From: Yoonia vestfoldensis
GTDB taxonomy: Bacteria; Pseudomonadota; Alphaproteobacteria; Rhodobacterales; Rhodobacteraceae
Direction: 5' to 3'
Assembly (NCBI RefSeq): GCF_002158905.1
Contig: NZ_CP021431.1
Span: 372,001 to 436,000, forward strand
DNA: 64,000 bases
Below the pieces are notes generated by a model, which was not told the DNA's origin, searched no databases, and saw only the letters and a list, made by a program, of their open reading frames with translations. Positions 1-8,233 of this stretch are shown here, one piece after another (the first letter of the stretch is position 1; each line of letters begins with the position of its first letter). The translations under genes and the position numbers were made by a program.

Positions 1-815
1 TGTCTGGCGCGGCGCCGGCCGCATCCACACCGACCGCAGATGACCCGCGTGATCAACCGCCTGTCAGGTGCGCGAATATCCTAGTCGTTGACGATAATGC
101 CATCAATCTTGGGCTGCTTGCGGCGGTGGTCCGCAAGCTTGGCCATAGCGCTGATGAAGCAACCGATGGCAGCATGGCTGTCGGTCTTGCCGCCATGCGC
201 GCCTATGATGTCATCTTGATGGATGTCAGTATGCCGGTCATGGATGGCTATACCGCGTCTCGCATCATCCGCGCGGGTGGCCCGTCCAGCGCGGCAATGA
301 TCGTCGCGGTCACTGCCTATTCCGACATCGAAGACAGCGAGGATGTGCGCGCCGCAGGCATTGACGCCGTCTTGACCAAACCGGCGACACAGGCCGAGAT
401 TGCGGCGGTTCTGGATGGGTATTTCCAGCAGAAAACCGCACCCGCTGGCCTGCCTGCCGCGCCATCTCTGGCTGCTGATCCTGCCGGGACAGAGGTGCAG
501 CGCGCCCTTGTCTCCTTGTCGGAAACGCTTGGGGGGGACAATGCGATCAGGTTGATCAAGGCCGGGCTGACAGAGGTCGCCGATCTGCTGAACATGCTGG
601 ACGCCGATCCCGATGTGGATGATCAGGTCGCGGCCGCGATCCACCGCGTCGTCGGATCAACCGCCGTTCTGGGGCTATCGGAATTGTCGCAGGCGCTCTC
701 TGCGGCAGAGCAGGCCGCCCATCAGCGCGACCGCCAACAGCTGTTGGCCCTGCGCACAACAATCAAGACCAACAGGGACCGGATATCCGGGGCCTTGGCC
801 GCCTATATCGCCTGA
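1..815 (+). CDS. Hybrid histidine kinase, C-terminal receiver + HPt part (partial)
   Basis: The frame is open from the left edge, so only the C-terminal end of a larger signalling protein is present, most likely a hybrid sensor kinase. After a short Pro/Ala linker there is a receiver domain: the acidic pair lies in ILVVDDN, the phosphoacceptor Asp in LMDVSMPVMDG and the conserved Lys in VLTKPA. A second linker leads to a helical HPt-like domain with a candidate phospho-His in AIHRVVGSTAVLG. An internal ATG at 126 would remove the acidic pair and is not the true start. Receiver plus HPt at the C-terminus is the ArcB/BarA-type phosphorelay arrangement. The input and kinase domains lie outside the window, so the signal is unknown. 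Confidence 0.8.
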   Translation, partial: SGAAPAASTPTADDPRDQPPVRCANILVVDDNAINLGLLAAVVRKLGHSADEATDGSMAVGLAAMRAYDVILMDVSMPVMDGYTASRIIRAGGPSSAAMIVAVTAYSDIEDSEDVRAAGIDAVLTKPATQAEIAAVLDGYFQQKTAPAGLPAAPSLAADPAGTEVQRALVSLSETLGGDNAIRLIKAGLTEVADLLNMLDADPDVDDQVAAAIHRVVGSTAVLGLSELSQALSAAEQAAHQRDRQQLLALRTTIKTNRDRISGALAAYIA

Positions 816-838
816 TAAATCGCTGTGAATGCCGGGTC

Positions 839-1426
839 TTAGCGGTAAGTGCCGCCCCGGCTTTTGTTGTTCAAAATCCCGCTTTCGATGGCCAGCGCAA
901 GCGACACATCCGTGCAGGGCAGGCGCAAGGATGCATCCGCGATCGCACGTCTTTGCAGCGAGAAATTGTTTTTTGCGAATGTCCGGCTACAGATGATCAC
1001 CGGCACATCCGGCAAGGCCAGCTTGACCGCGAGCAATTGTTCCACGGCGTCATGCATATCCGCGATCAGGTCGATGTTCAGGACCAAGGCCACATTTTCA
1101 TCGGGATTATCCATCGCGGTTGCGACCGCCGCATCAATGCTGGCAAAGCTTGTGACCGATTTCGCCGTCAGCGCCACATGGCTGACCTTGGCGGATAACG
1201 TCCCGCCGCTCTGATCGACGATATAGATCGCGCTGTCATCAATCAGATCGGGCGCGATCAGATCAAAGCTTGCATGCGTCGCGTCAGAGGACGGATCATC
1301 AAGCCGCGTTTGATTGCAGGTTGCGACCTCGCCATCCACCCAGCGCAGGATATCATGCATGACACCGCGCAGACCGCTGGGCCTGTTCAGCTTTGCGTCC
1401 AAAGAGTTGATGTTGATAAACGACAT
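839..1426 (-). CDS. Hypothetical protein with a degenerate receiver-like domain
   Basis: This 195-residue protein is convergent with the upstream kinase gene. Residues of roughly 65-185 alternate strand and helix like a CheY-type receiver: a strand AIYIVDQSGG, then VALVLNIDL where a phosphoacceptor Asp would sit, then PVIICSRTF. The acidic pair and the conserved Lys of true receivers are not evident, so it is probably a pseudo-receiver. The first 60 residues match nothing I recognise. It lies beside a phosphorelay protein, which suggests a role in the same pathway, but that is inference from position only. It starts at an ATG and ends in TAA. Confidence 0.5.
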   Translation of the reverse strand: MSFININSLDAKLNRPSGLRGVMHDILRWVDGEVATCNQTRLDDPSSDATHASFDLIAPDLIDDSAIYIVDQSGGTLSAKVSHVALTAKSVTSFASIDAAVATAMDNPDENVALVLNIDLIADMHDAVEQLLAVKLALPDVPVIICSRTFAKNNFSLQRRAIADASLRLPCTDVSLALAIESGILNNKSRGGTYR

Positions 1427-1636
1427 GGTCAGATCGGCTCTATCCGTTCATCATCCGCTTTCATTCCGCTGAAAGACACGTTATTTTTACCATCTTACCA
1501 TCGGATACATCATCAATCCGGAAGTATGGTTTTGCTATCTTTCGACATGTATCGCGCCAAAGATCATCTGATTTGCGGTCTGGACCCGTGCCCAGCGTGG
1601 CTTTGCGCAGGCCGCCGCTCATCGCCATGATGGCCC

Positions 1637-1667
1637 TTGACCTTCCATCTGCTGGAACGCCCATGTT
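1637..1667 (+). promoter_or_regulatory. CueR/HmrR-type copper promoter
   Basis: A -35 box TTGACC (1637-1642) and a -10-like CATGTT (1662-1667) are separated by 19 bp, the overlong spacing typical of promoters activated by MerR-family metal regulators. The spacer contains the dyad CCTTCC-N6-TGGAAC, resembling the CueR/HmrR operator (ACCTTCC-N-GGAAGGT) with a degenerate right half. It lies 33 bp before the CopZ-like gene, which fits copper induction. No cueR gene is visible in the window. Confidence 0.55.
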
Positions 1668-1700
1668 GCTGGGAATGATATCAACCGCCTTGGAGGACAG

Positions 1701-1898
1701 ATGCAGTTCCAGATCGACAATATGGGATGCGGCGGCTGCGCCAGATCCATCACCACGACCATTCAGGCGCATGACCCCGCAGCACAGGTCATGATCGACC
1801 TGCCGGCCAAGCGCGTCACGGTGACAACGCAGGCCGATGTCACGGCGATAGAACAGGCGCTGTTGCAGGCCGGTTTCCCACCACAGCGCATCGCATGA
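1701..1898 (+). CDS. copZ: Heavy-metal-associated domain protein, CopZ-like copper chaperone
   Basis: A 65-residue stand-alone HMA domain. The metal-binding motif is MGCGGCARS near residue 8 (a variant of GMTCxxC), and the remainder shows the ferredoxin-like pattern with a KRVTVTTQ strand and a C-terminal QALLQAGF helix. Such proteins carry Cu(I) in the cytoplasm to P-type ATPases or to a regulator. The start ATG follows a good ribosome site (GGAGG, 1691-1695) and a CueR-like promoter. Its stop overlaps the next gene by 4 nt, so the two are translationally coupled. No copper ATPase lies in the window. Confidence 0.85.
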   Translation: MQFQIDNMGCGGCARSITTTIQAHDPAAQVMIDLPAKRVTVTTQADVTAIEQALLQAGFPPQRIA

Positions 1899-2272
1899 CC
1901 CGCATCGCCCCACCCCACGTGATATTGCGGGTGGCGATGCTGCCGGTCTTGTTGCTGGTCGCGCTATGCGTTTGGCTGCCCGCCGAGGCTGCCGCATCAC
2001 CCCGCCATGACCGGGCTTTGCATCTGTCCCATGCGCTGCACCATGATGCTGCTGGCGCAGATAGCCAGCAGGGGCCGTCCGTCGTCGCCGATTGCCCGGG
2101 GGCTGCGTTTTTCTGCGCGATGATGGGCCTGTGCCATCCGGCCCTGTCGCCTTTCGTTTTTGTCATGCCAGAGCGGTCGGATCGCACCGATCCCGCCGCG
2201 CTGGCCGTTGCAGGCAGTTCTGGCCGTGATCCTGCAATCATCACCCCGCCACCCCGGCCTGTGTTCATTTGA
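1895..2272 (+). CDS. Small secreted or membrane-anchored protein of the copper locus, function unknown
   Basis: This 125-residue protein overlaps copZ by 4 nt (ATGA). It has one hydrophobic N-terminal segment (about residues 10-33, ending in PAEAAAS) that could be a signal peptide or anchor. The mature part has several His residues (HLSHALHHD) and a short Cys/Met stretch (CAMMGLCH) that could bind copper, and ends in a Pro-rich tail. I do not recognise a named family. Its place between a copper chaperone and a Met/His-rich DUF305 protein suggests periplasmic copper handling. Confidence 0.6.
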   Translation: MTRIAPPHVILRVAMLPVLLLVALCVWLPAEAAASPRHDRALHLSHALHHDAAGADSQQGPSVVADCPGAAFFCAMMGLCHPALSPFVFVMPERSDRTDPAALAVAGSSGRDPAIITPPPRPVFI

Positions 2273-2307
2273 CCATCCCTGACATTCCGAAACCGAGGAG
2301 AAAACAA

Positions 2308-2829
2308 ATGAACACTTTCAAAACACTGCTGGCGAGCGTCATCGCGGCAACCACATGCGCATCTGTGGCATTCGCGCAGGACGCAGCTTTCCAGCTGCCC
2401 CAAGAATGCACGACCGTCGCTGCGCCGGGTGCTATGGGTCATGGTGCTATGGACCACGGCGCAATGGACCACGGCGCAATGGGTCACGGGGCAATGGACC
2501 ACGGGGCCATGGGACATGGCGCGCCATCCGCTGGCATGATGGGCATGGGCGATGCCGGTCTGTAATCCATGCCCGAACATGTGCAGGACAACATGCGCCG
2601 CATGATGATCAGCATGCCCGCCATGCGGGATGGCATGATGCATGAAAACGCCGATGTGGCCTTTGCCTGCGCGATGATCGCCCATCACCAAGGGGCCATC
2701 GATATGGCACAGGTCTTGATCGCCCATGGCGAAGATCCGCAGATGCTGGCCCTTGCTGATGCGATTATCGCCGCACAGCTGGTCGAGATGGACGAGATGC
2801 GCGATTGGCTGGCTGAAAACGCCAAGTGA
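2308..2829 (+). pseudogene. DUF305 family secreted protein, interrupted by one in-frame stop
   Basis: The start at 2308 follows a strong ribosome site (GAGGAG) and encodes a signal peptide cleaved after ASVAFA. A Met/His-rich repeat follows. The frame stops at TAA (2563-2565) and reopens immediately in the same frame as SMPEHVQDNMRRMM, leading into the DUF305 core with ACAMIAHHQGAIDMAQ and a C-terminal AAQLVEMDEMRDWL helix. DUF305 proteins normally run through both parts; one base change (CAA Gln to TAA) would explain the break. The downstream half could start at ATG 2569 but has neither a convincing ribosome site nor a signal peptide. It is either a recent nonsense allele or a sequencing error. 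Confidence 0.7.
2428..2517 (+). repeat. 15-bp tandem repeat encoding GAM(G/D)H units
   Basis: Six consecutive 15-nt units encode Gly-Ala-Met-(Gly/Asp)-His near the mature N-terminus of the DUF305 protein. Repeated Met and His side chains are classical Cu(I)/Ag(I) ligands. The near-identical units make the copy number prone to slippage. Confidence 0.85.
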
Positions 2830-2838
2830 CGCATCGCG

Positions 2839-2865
2839 CACCGCGCGGCCCCAAACCGCGCGGTG
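2839..2865 (+). terminator. Hairpin after the copper locus
   Basis: A perfect 10-bp stem (CACCGCGCGG at 2839-2848 with CCGCGCGGTG at 2856-2865) and a 7-nt loop lie ten bases after the DUF305 stop. The following bases (TTGCCCC) give only a weak U-run, so termination may be partial. Confidence 0.5.
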
Positions 2866-2986
2866 TTGCCCCGACTGCCACGGGATGCCAAGGGGCGCGC
2901 AAGGCCGGATGCCCGCATTGGCTGCGCGGCAAAAGTAAAGGATCACCGCTGAAAGCCGTTACTGTCACAAAGGAGGCAGCTTTCAC

Positions 2987-4585
2987 TTGGTTGACATCAA
3001 AGCCCATTCCTTGGCCGATGGCGCGCTTTCGGAACGGCGCATGCCGACGGGTCCGTCCGTGCCGGTGCTTTGCGCGGTCGCTGCGGCGGACCGTAATTCC
3101 GCGCTGACAGAGCGGTCGGTTGCCAGCGTGCAAACGGCGATCTCGGTCAAGGCGCAGATCATGCAGGCTTTCAGCGGCCTGAGGGCCTCGCTTGAAACGT
3201 TGGCCAAGGCGGGGCAGTCGCCGTCCGGCACCGCGGCTGCCGCGCCCAGCCAGACGGCGCTGTCGGCAGGCGATGGCGCGCGGCCGCAAGGCACGGCGCA
3301 GATCATTGTCGCCAGATTTGCCCCCCATGTCCGGGCGGATACCCTTTTGCAGCCGCCAACGGGCCCCGTCAAACTGTCCACCGCCCTGTCGGACCATCTG
3401 TTGACGATGGGACCGGGCAAACAGACGCTGACATCTGTGGTCCAGAGCCTGAACAGCATCCCCGGTCTAAAGGCCTGGCTTTTGCCGACACAACAGGGCC
3501 TTGCATTGGTCGTGAAAAGCCTTCCGGGCACGGCAAATGCGCTGCAACCGGCATCACTCCGGACCCTGTGGGGGCTGTTGCAGGCCTTGTCGCCGCAGGA
3601 TCAGCCGCTGGTGGTTGCGATGGACGACATCCCCGCCACGGATCGCAGCCCGGCGACCCTGCAGACCCAATTGCCCGGCAAAGAGACGGTTGCCGCCTTG
3701 CAAGTCAAGGTCGCGGCCTTGATCCGTGAAATGAACGCGATCATCACCTTTCTGGCGAGCTTCGCCAAACGCGGGGCCAGCAACGGCACCCCGATCAGCG
3801 CGCAAGACCGGATATTCGCGCAAGCTCTGCTTGACCGGCTGCGCAAGATCGCGACCCGCCCGGTCTATGGTTTTGCGTCAGATCCTGTCTTGCCCGCCGA
3901 TGTCGGGGTCGATCTTGGCGCGGATGGGTTGCTGGTTTTCAACAAGGCCTGTTTCAACAGCTTTGCCAGCCATCGCCAGGACCTGCTGGCCGCGATGATC
4001 GGCCCGGATGGCGGTCGCGATGATAGGGTCCCATCCCTGACACCCGCAGATCTGCTGGACAAGGGCGTCTATCGGTTGATCTATGACCCGACGCAAAGAC
4101 CTGTCATCGCAACTTTGGGCGGGGCTGCGCTGCCATTCTGCCATGATCCGCAGGGGCGGCCGGTTCTGACCCTTGGCGCGCCGGATCAGGCGCTTGGCAT
4201 CGTGCTGGCCAAGGATGCGCCGATGGCAACAGACCTTGTCTACCGGCTCAGCCTGTTTGATCAGCTGGCCGGTATCGCGGGCGCTGCGCAGGACGGCAGC
4301 CGCGCCTCTGCCCCCAGCGATCACGCCGCATCCGAAAACCTGATCCTGGCTGTTCTGGCGCAAGCCGCCGATACATCCGATATCACCGCGCCGGCCGTGC
4401 AAGACACATTGCCCCCGCAGCTGGCCGAGCTGTTGTTCTACCTGCTGTGGATCGGTCTGTTTGTGCCCCGGGTGGATCGTGACCGGCGCAAGAGGCCGCA
4501 TCGCAGCCGGGGCCCCATGCCCGATGGCGCATCGCTGCCCATGTTCTGGCAGCCGCTGCCGCAGCCGCAGCCCGATGATCCCTAA
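2987..4585 (+). CDS. Divergent FliD-like (hook-associated protein 2-like) protein, tentative
   Basis: A 532-residue protein whose best start is TTG at 2987, about 10 nt after a near-perfect AGGAGG (2971-2976); no ATG fits as well. Three stretches recall FliD: an N-terminal helix (SVKAQIMQAFSGLRASLETL), a middle part patterned like the FliD domain that binds the filament (QSLNSIPGLKAWLL, then GLALVVKSLPGTANAL), and a C-terminal part with DRLRKI followed by LPADVGVDLGADGLLVF, similar to the FliD LADIGI-x-DGTLSL motif. The last 60 residues are unusual, with a hydrophobic stretch (LAELLFYLLWIGLFV) and a basic, Pro-rich tail. No other flagellar gene is present. The similarity is by eye, so function is uncertain. 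Confidence 0.4.
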   Translation: MVDIKAHSLADGALSERRMPTGPSVPVLCAVAAADRNSALTERSVASVQTAISVKAQIMQAFSGLRASLETLAKAGQSPSGTAAAAPSQTALSAGDGARPQGTAQIIVARFAPHVRADTLLQPPTGPVKLSTALSDHLLTMGPGKQTLTSVVQSLNSIPGLKAWLLPTQQGLALVVKSLPGTANALQPASLRTLWGLLQALSPQDQPLVVAMDDIPATDRSPATLQTQLPGKETVAALQVKVAALIREMNAIITFLASFAKRGASNGTPISAQDRIFAQALLDRLRKIATRPVYGFASDPVLPADVGVDLGADGLLVFNKACFNSFASHRQDLLAAMIGPDGGRDDRVPSLTPADLLDKGVYRLIYDPTQRPVIATLGGAALPFCHDPQGRPVLTLGAPDQALGIVLAKDAPMATDLVYRLSLFDQLAGIAGAAQDGSRASAPSDHAASENLILAVLAQAADTSDITAPAVQDTLPPQLAELLFYLLWIGLFVPRVDRDRRKRPHRSRGPMPDGASLPMFWQPLPQPQPDDP

Positions 4586-4616
4586 ACCGCCGAACGCGCG
4601 ATCACAGATGCGGATA

Positions 4617-5339
4617 TCACGCACCAGCCGCCGGTGACGGCGCGGGCAACCCGCAAAGTGCGGCCATATGCCAGGCAAGGCATTGGTTGGAACTCAGCAC
4701 GGGCAGCCCCAATTCCTGCGTCAGCGGATCAAGAATATCGCGCGTGCGCAGATTGGTGCAGGACAAAAAAAGCCCGTCCAGCGGCGTCTGCCGCGCCAGC
4801 GCGCGGGCGGCATCGGCGATGGATGCGGGGGCGATGCGGGCGACCTTGGCCTCGACATCTTCGCCGAATGACAAGGTTGCAGGCACGGCGATGCCCTTTG
4901 CTTCAAAGGCGGCACGGATCGGCGCGGCAACCGATGCGATATAGGGCGAGACAATCCCGATCCGGCCCAGCCCCAGGGCATGGCATTGCGCCAGCGCCGC
5001 TGTCAGCGGGTCGGTGACATGGCGGCTTTGCGTTGCGGGGCTGATCAGATCGCGCACCCTTTGCGCCCCGATCAACGTCGTGCCAGAGGTGCAGGCATAG
5101 CCGACGACATCCAGCCCGCTTGGCAACAGGCTGGCCGCCGCCGGCAGCGCGGTTTCCATCTGGGCAATGCTGTCGGGTGTCAGCTCTGCGCCCGAGGGAA
5201 TCCGGCTGATATGCAGCTTGGTGCTTTGCGGGGGAAAAAGGTGGCGGAAATCCTGCTCGATGGTTTCATCGACCTGCAACACGATCAGCCCAAGGCGCGG
5301 CAGGCTGTCATCCTCCAGCAGATAGGGAAAGGCGGTCAT
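4617..5339 (-). CDS. Asp/Glu racemase superfamily protein (maleate isomerase / arylmalonate decarboxylase type)
   Basis: This 240-residue protein has the two-cysteine layout of the Asp/Glu racemase superfamily: one Cys in GYACTSGTTLIG (about residue 83) and the partner in GLFLSCTNLRT (about residue 193). The SGT and TNL contexts are those of maleate cis-trans isomerase and arylmalonate decarboxylase relatives rather than true glutamate racemase. Members isomerise, racemise or decarboxylate small dicarboxylates and amino acids. Its ATG overlaps the stop of the M24 hydrolase gene by 4 nt, so it is the last gene of a three-gene minus-strand operon. It resembles EutA of ectoine clusters, but the other ectoine genes are missing. 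Confidence 0.75.
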   Translation of the reverse strand: MTAFPYLLEDDSLPRLGLIVLQVDETIEQDFRHLFPPQSTKLHISRIPSGAELTPDSIAQMETALPAAASLLPSGLDVVGYACTSGTTLIGAQRVRDLISPATQSRHVTDPLTAALAQCHALGLGRIGIVSPYIASVAAPIRAAFEAKGIAVPATLSFGEDVEAKVARIAPASIADAARALARQTPLDGLFLSCTNLRTRDILDPLTQELGLPVLSSNQCLAWHMAALCGLPAPSPAAGA

Positions 5340-6502
5340 GCCGCGATCTCTGGCAGGTCAAAAGCGGCGCGGGGGGATAATATTTCCGCGCCCTCTGCAT
5401 GCAGCAGGATGTTTTCCTCATGCACCATGATCCGCCCTTCGGCTGTCACGCAGCCCGGTTCCAGTGTCAGCACCATGCCTGCGCGCAAAATGGTGTGATC
5501 CAGCGGCGTGAATGATGGCCATTCGGTCAGCGTGACCCCAAGACCATGGCCCAATCTGCCGCCCGAGGGTGTCGCGCCATGGCGGCGCAGGCTGTCACAA
5601 AGCAGCCCATGCACATCACTGGCCCGCAAGCCCGGGCGCAGTGCGGCCAGCGTGTCCTCGGTCGCCTGCCACAGCGCGGCATGGTTGCGTTTTGCGATAT
5701 CCGAAGCCGGGCCAATGGCAAAATTGCGGTCGAAATCGCAGAAATAGCCGTCTTTCACCGCGCCCGTGTCCAGCATCAAGACATCACCGCGCCGCAGCGG
5801 CGCTGGCCCTGCGGGCGAGATGACATCGCCATAGCCATCCGGCCCAGCGCCGCCTGCGACATAGCTGACCCATTCCGCGCCCTCGGTCAAAAGCGCGATC
5901 TGGAAGTCGCGGAAAACAGCTGAAAGCGGGCGGCCCTCGGCCACGAAATCGGGCACGCGGGCGAAGGCGCGGCCTGCAATGGCACAGATCTCGCGGATCT
6001 TGGTGACCTCGGCTGCGGATTTGACCTCGCGCACGCGCTGGACACAGGCGGTCGCATCGACAAGCTGACGTGGCGCAAGTGCTGCGCCCAGCCGCGCATA
6101 ATCTGCCAGCGGCATGCGCAGATGCGTCTCTTGTCCCATGGGCAGGCCGATCCGGCCCTTTGCGGGGACATGTTCGGCCAGAACCCCGGCCAAGAGGCTG
6201 ACCCCGTCATCATGCGGGTCGGGCGCATCCCAACTGCGGATATCCTGCAACCATGTCCGGCCCATCAGCTCTGCCCCGATCGCGGGGATCACCGCCACCG
6301 GATCACCGCTTGGCGGGACCACCACGAACCAGGGCCGCGCTGGGCTTTCCCAGAACCGGGTCAGAAAACCGGTGGTATAGAAAACATCTGCGGGCGTTGT
6401 CAGCAAAAGCGCGCCCAGCCCCTGTGCCGCCATCTCTGCTTGCAGCCTGGCCAGGCGGTCCCGGTATTCTTGTGCTGCAAAGATCATCGCGCGGTCAGCC
6501 AT
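5336..6502 (-). CDS. M24 family hydrolase (Xaa-Pro aminopeptidase / creatinase-like)
   Basis: A 388-residue protein with a creatinase N-terminal domain (about 1-135) and a C-terminal pita-bread metallohydrolase domain. The metal ligands are visible: two Asp in MLDTGAVKDGYFCDFD, His in GHGLGVTL, Glu in LTLEPG and Glu in VHEEN. The start chosen is MADRAMIF at 6502, overlapping the previous gene by 8 nt; a longer frame to 6649 would run far into that gene and adds an unrelated Arg/Cys-rich stretch. Family members cleave X-Pro dipeptides or related amide bonds such as creatine or ectoine. With a dipeptide importer nearby, a peptide or amidated amino acid is the likely substrate. Confidence 0.8.
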   Translation of the reverse strand: MADRAMIFAAQEYRDRLARLQAEMAAQGLGALLLTTPADVFYTTGFLTRFWESPARPWFVVVPPSGDPVAVIPAIGAELMGRTWLQDIRSWDAPDPHDDGVSLLAGVLAEHVPAKGRIGLPMGQETHLRMPLADYARLGAALAPRQLVDATACVQRVREVKSAAEVTKIREICAIAGRAFARVPDFVAEGRPLSAVFRDFQIALLTEGAEWVSYVAGGAGPDGYGDVISPAGPAPLRRGDVLMLDTGAVKDGYFCDFDRNFAIGPASDIAKRNHAALWQATEDTLAALRPGLRASDVHGLLCDSLRRHGATPSGGRLGHGLGVTLTEWPSFTPLDHTILRAGMVLTLEPGCVTAEGRIMVHEENILLHAEGAEILSPRAAFDLPEIAA

Positions 6503-7538
6503 CCTCTGGCCCTTCGCTGAGGATGGCCATGACGCGGGCCGTGCGCGGCAGTTCCAGCCCCGCCAGCAAGGCCGCGATGCCCGCCGCGCCAGATGGGGTG
6601 GTGGGCAGATCATGTTGCGCCAAAAGATCAACCGCGCGCTGGGCCTCATCCTCGGACAGCGTCATAAAGCCATCCGCATCATGCGCCAGACCATGCAGCG
6701 CGATCATCGACGGGGTCTTGCAATCCAGCCGTCCCATGCAAGACACGGGGCCGGTGGTCGTCACCAGCGTGCCCGCGCGGATGCTGTCGATCAGGGCAGG
6801 GGCGGCTTGGGGTTCGACCACGATGATCTGCGGGCCATCGCCCCAGATATGGCGGGCATGGGCCGCGACCGCCGCCGCCAGCCCACCGACACCCGCTTGC
6901 AGCAGGATATGGGTCGGGGGCTGGTCGATCTGGGTTGCGGCCTCGGCGGCCAGTTGCAGATAGCCTTCCATCACGCGCAGCGGCAAAGCACTATAGCCCG
7001 GCCAAGAGCTGTCAGACAGCAGCGTCCAGCCATTGGCCTGTGCGGCCTGCGCCGCGGCCTGCATGCTGGCCTCGTAATCGGCGCCGTCACGGATCACCTC
7101 GGCACCTTTGGCCCGCAGACGGGCGGCAAAAGGCTCTGGCACGGCGCGGGCCAGATAGATCACCGCGCGCGCGCCAAAGATCTGCGCCCCCGCCGCCACC
7201 GACAGCCCGTGATTGCCTGCGCTGGCGGTGACATAGACCCGGCCTTGCAGCGCATGGCGCAGGTCGGGCGCCTGTGTCGCCGCCGCTTCGCGGGCAATCG
7301 CATAGGCCGCACCAAGCGCCTTGAAACTGCCCAGGCCCATGCGCCCACGTTCATCCTTCAGCCAGAGCTGGGCGATACCCAGCCGGGCGGCCAGTGCCGG
7401 TTCGTTGCGCAGCGGCGTCGGCATATGGGCCGGACAGCGCTGCAACAGCTGGGCGACATCGCTTGCATCGGCCAGCGGCAAAAGCGCCGTCGCCTCGGGC
7501 GGCTGCCCGCGCCAGTGATTTTTCGCATATTGGCCCAT
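6495..7538 (-). CDS. PLP-dependent diaminopropionate ammonia-lyase-like enzyme
   Basis: A 347-residue fold-type II PLP enzyme. The Schiff-base Lys lies in LWLKDERGRMGLGSFKALG, a form typical of 2,3-diaminopropionate ammonia-lyase rather than plain threonine dehydratase. The phosphate-binding and Asn-His region is TASAGNHGLS, and WPGYSALPLRVMEGY matches a segment also characteristic of that family. Such enzymes convert diaminopropionate to pyruvate and two ammonia. It is the first gene of the operon with the M24 hydrolase and the racemase-like protein, and is divergent from an Lrp regulator. At 347 residues it is slightly shorter than E. coli YgeX. The exact substrate (diaminopropionate, serine or a hydroxy amino acid) is not proven. 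Confidence 0.75.
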   Translation of the reverse strand: MGQYAKNHWRGQPPEATALLPLADASDVAQLLQRCPAHMPTPLRNEPALAARLGIAQLWLKDERGRMGLGSFKALGAAYAIAREAAATQAPDLRHALQGRVYVTASAGNHGLSVAAGAQIFGARAVIYLARAVPEPFAARLRAKGAEVIRDGADYEASMQAAAQAAQANGWTLLSDSSWPGYSALPLRVMEGYLQLAAEAATQIDQPPTHILLQAGVGGLAAAVAAHARHIWGDGPQIIVVEPQAAPALIDSIRAGTLVTTTGPVSCMGRLDCKTPSMIALHGLAHDADGFMTLSEDEAQRAVDLLAQHDLPTTPSGAAGIAALLAGLELPRTARVMAILSEGPEDG

Positions 7539-7696
7539 GCGCGCCCCCTATCCTGCGGCCAGATTAATGCCGATCACAGCCGCGCGGGCATAAATCTTGC
7601 GCCGGTTTGCCCCTGTTTTCCGACAGATCAGCGCCATGCGGGCCGGTTTTCGGACCGGGGGTTAAAATCTGCTTCGCTTTGGGCCGGTTTCGCGCG

Positions 7697-8170
7697 ATGC
7701 CTGTCGGCATGGATAGATTCGATGCCCGCATTCTAGAAGCTTTGCAGCTGAACGCCCGCGCCACGGCCGAGGCTTTGTCGGACCATGTCGGCCTGTCCGC
7801 GGATGCCTGCCGCAAACGTCTGGCACGGCTGCGCGCTTCTGGCGTGATCGAAGCCGAGATCGCGGTGCTGGATCCGGCCTCTGTCGGGCGCGGTCTGATC
7901 CTGATCGTCGAGGTCACGCTGCAACATGAACGCAAGATCGCGCTTGACCGGTTCAAGGCCGCCATGCAGGCCGCGCCGGAGGTGATGCAATGCTATTACG
8001 TCACCGGACATGCCGATTTCATCCTGATACTCTCGGCGCGCGATATGGCCGATTACGAAGATTTCACCCGACGCCATTTCTTTGCCGAAGATAACGTCCT
8101 GCGGTTTCGGACCAGCGCGGTGATGGACCGGGTCAAGACCGGCTTTGCGCTGCCGGTTGATGCGGCATGA
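7697..8170 (+). CDS. Lrp/AsnC family transcriptional regulator
   Basis: About 157 residues with the Lrp layout: an N-terminal helix-turn-helix (MDRFDARILEALQ, then LSADACRKRLARLRASGVI) and a C-terminal RAM ligand-binding domain (VMQCYYVTGHADFILIL). Starts at 7697 (MPVGMD) or 7709 (MDRFDARIL) are both possible; a longer frame from 7607 adds residues unlike the family. It is divergent from the diaminopropionate-lyase-like gene across 158 bp, so it probably controls that operon in response to an amino acid. Confidence 0.85.
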   Translation: MPVGMDRFDARILEALQLNARATAEALSDHVGLSADACRKRLARLRASGVIEAEIAVLDPASVGRGLILIVEVTLQHERKIALDRFKAAMQAAPEVMQCYYVTGHADFILILSARDMADYEDFTRRHFFAEDNVLRFRTSAVMDRVKTGFALPVDAA

Positions 8171-8233
8171 CGGCACGGATCAGCGCTGCGCGGCATCTGG
8201 GGTTCGCGGTCTGAACCGGTCCTGCGGCCGGGG

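Noticed and set aside
4617..7538. Ectoine-utilisation (eutABD) assignment for the racemase, lyase and M24 genes
   Set aside because: EutC and EutE partners and an ectoine importer are missing, and the PLP enzyme carries diaminopropionate-lyase motifs.
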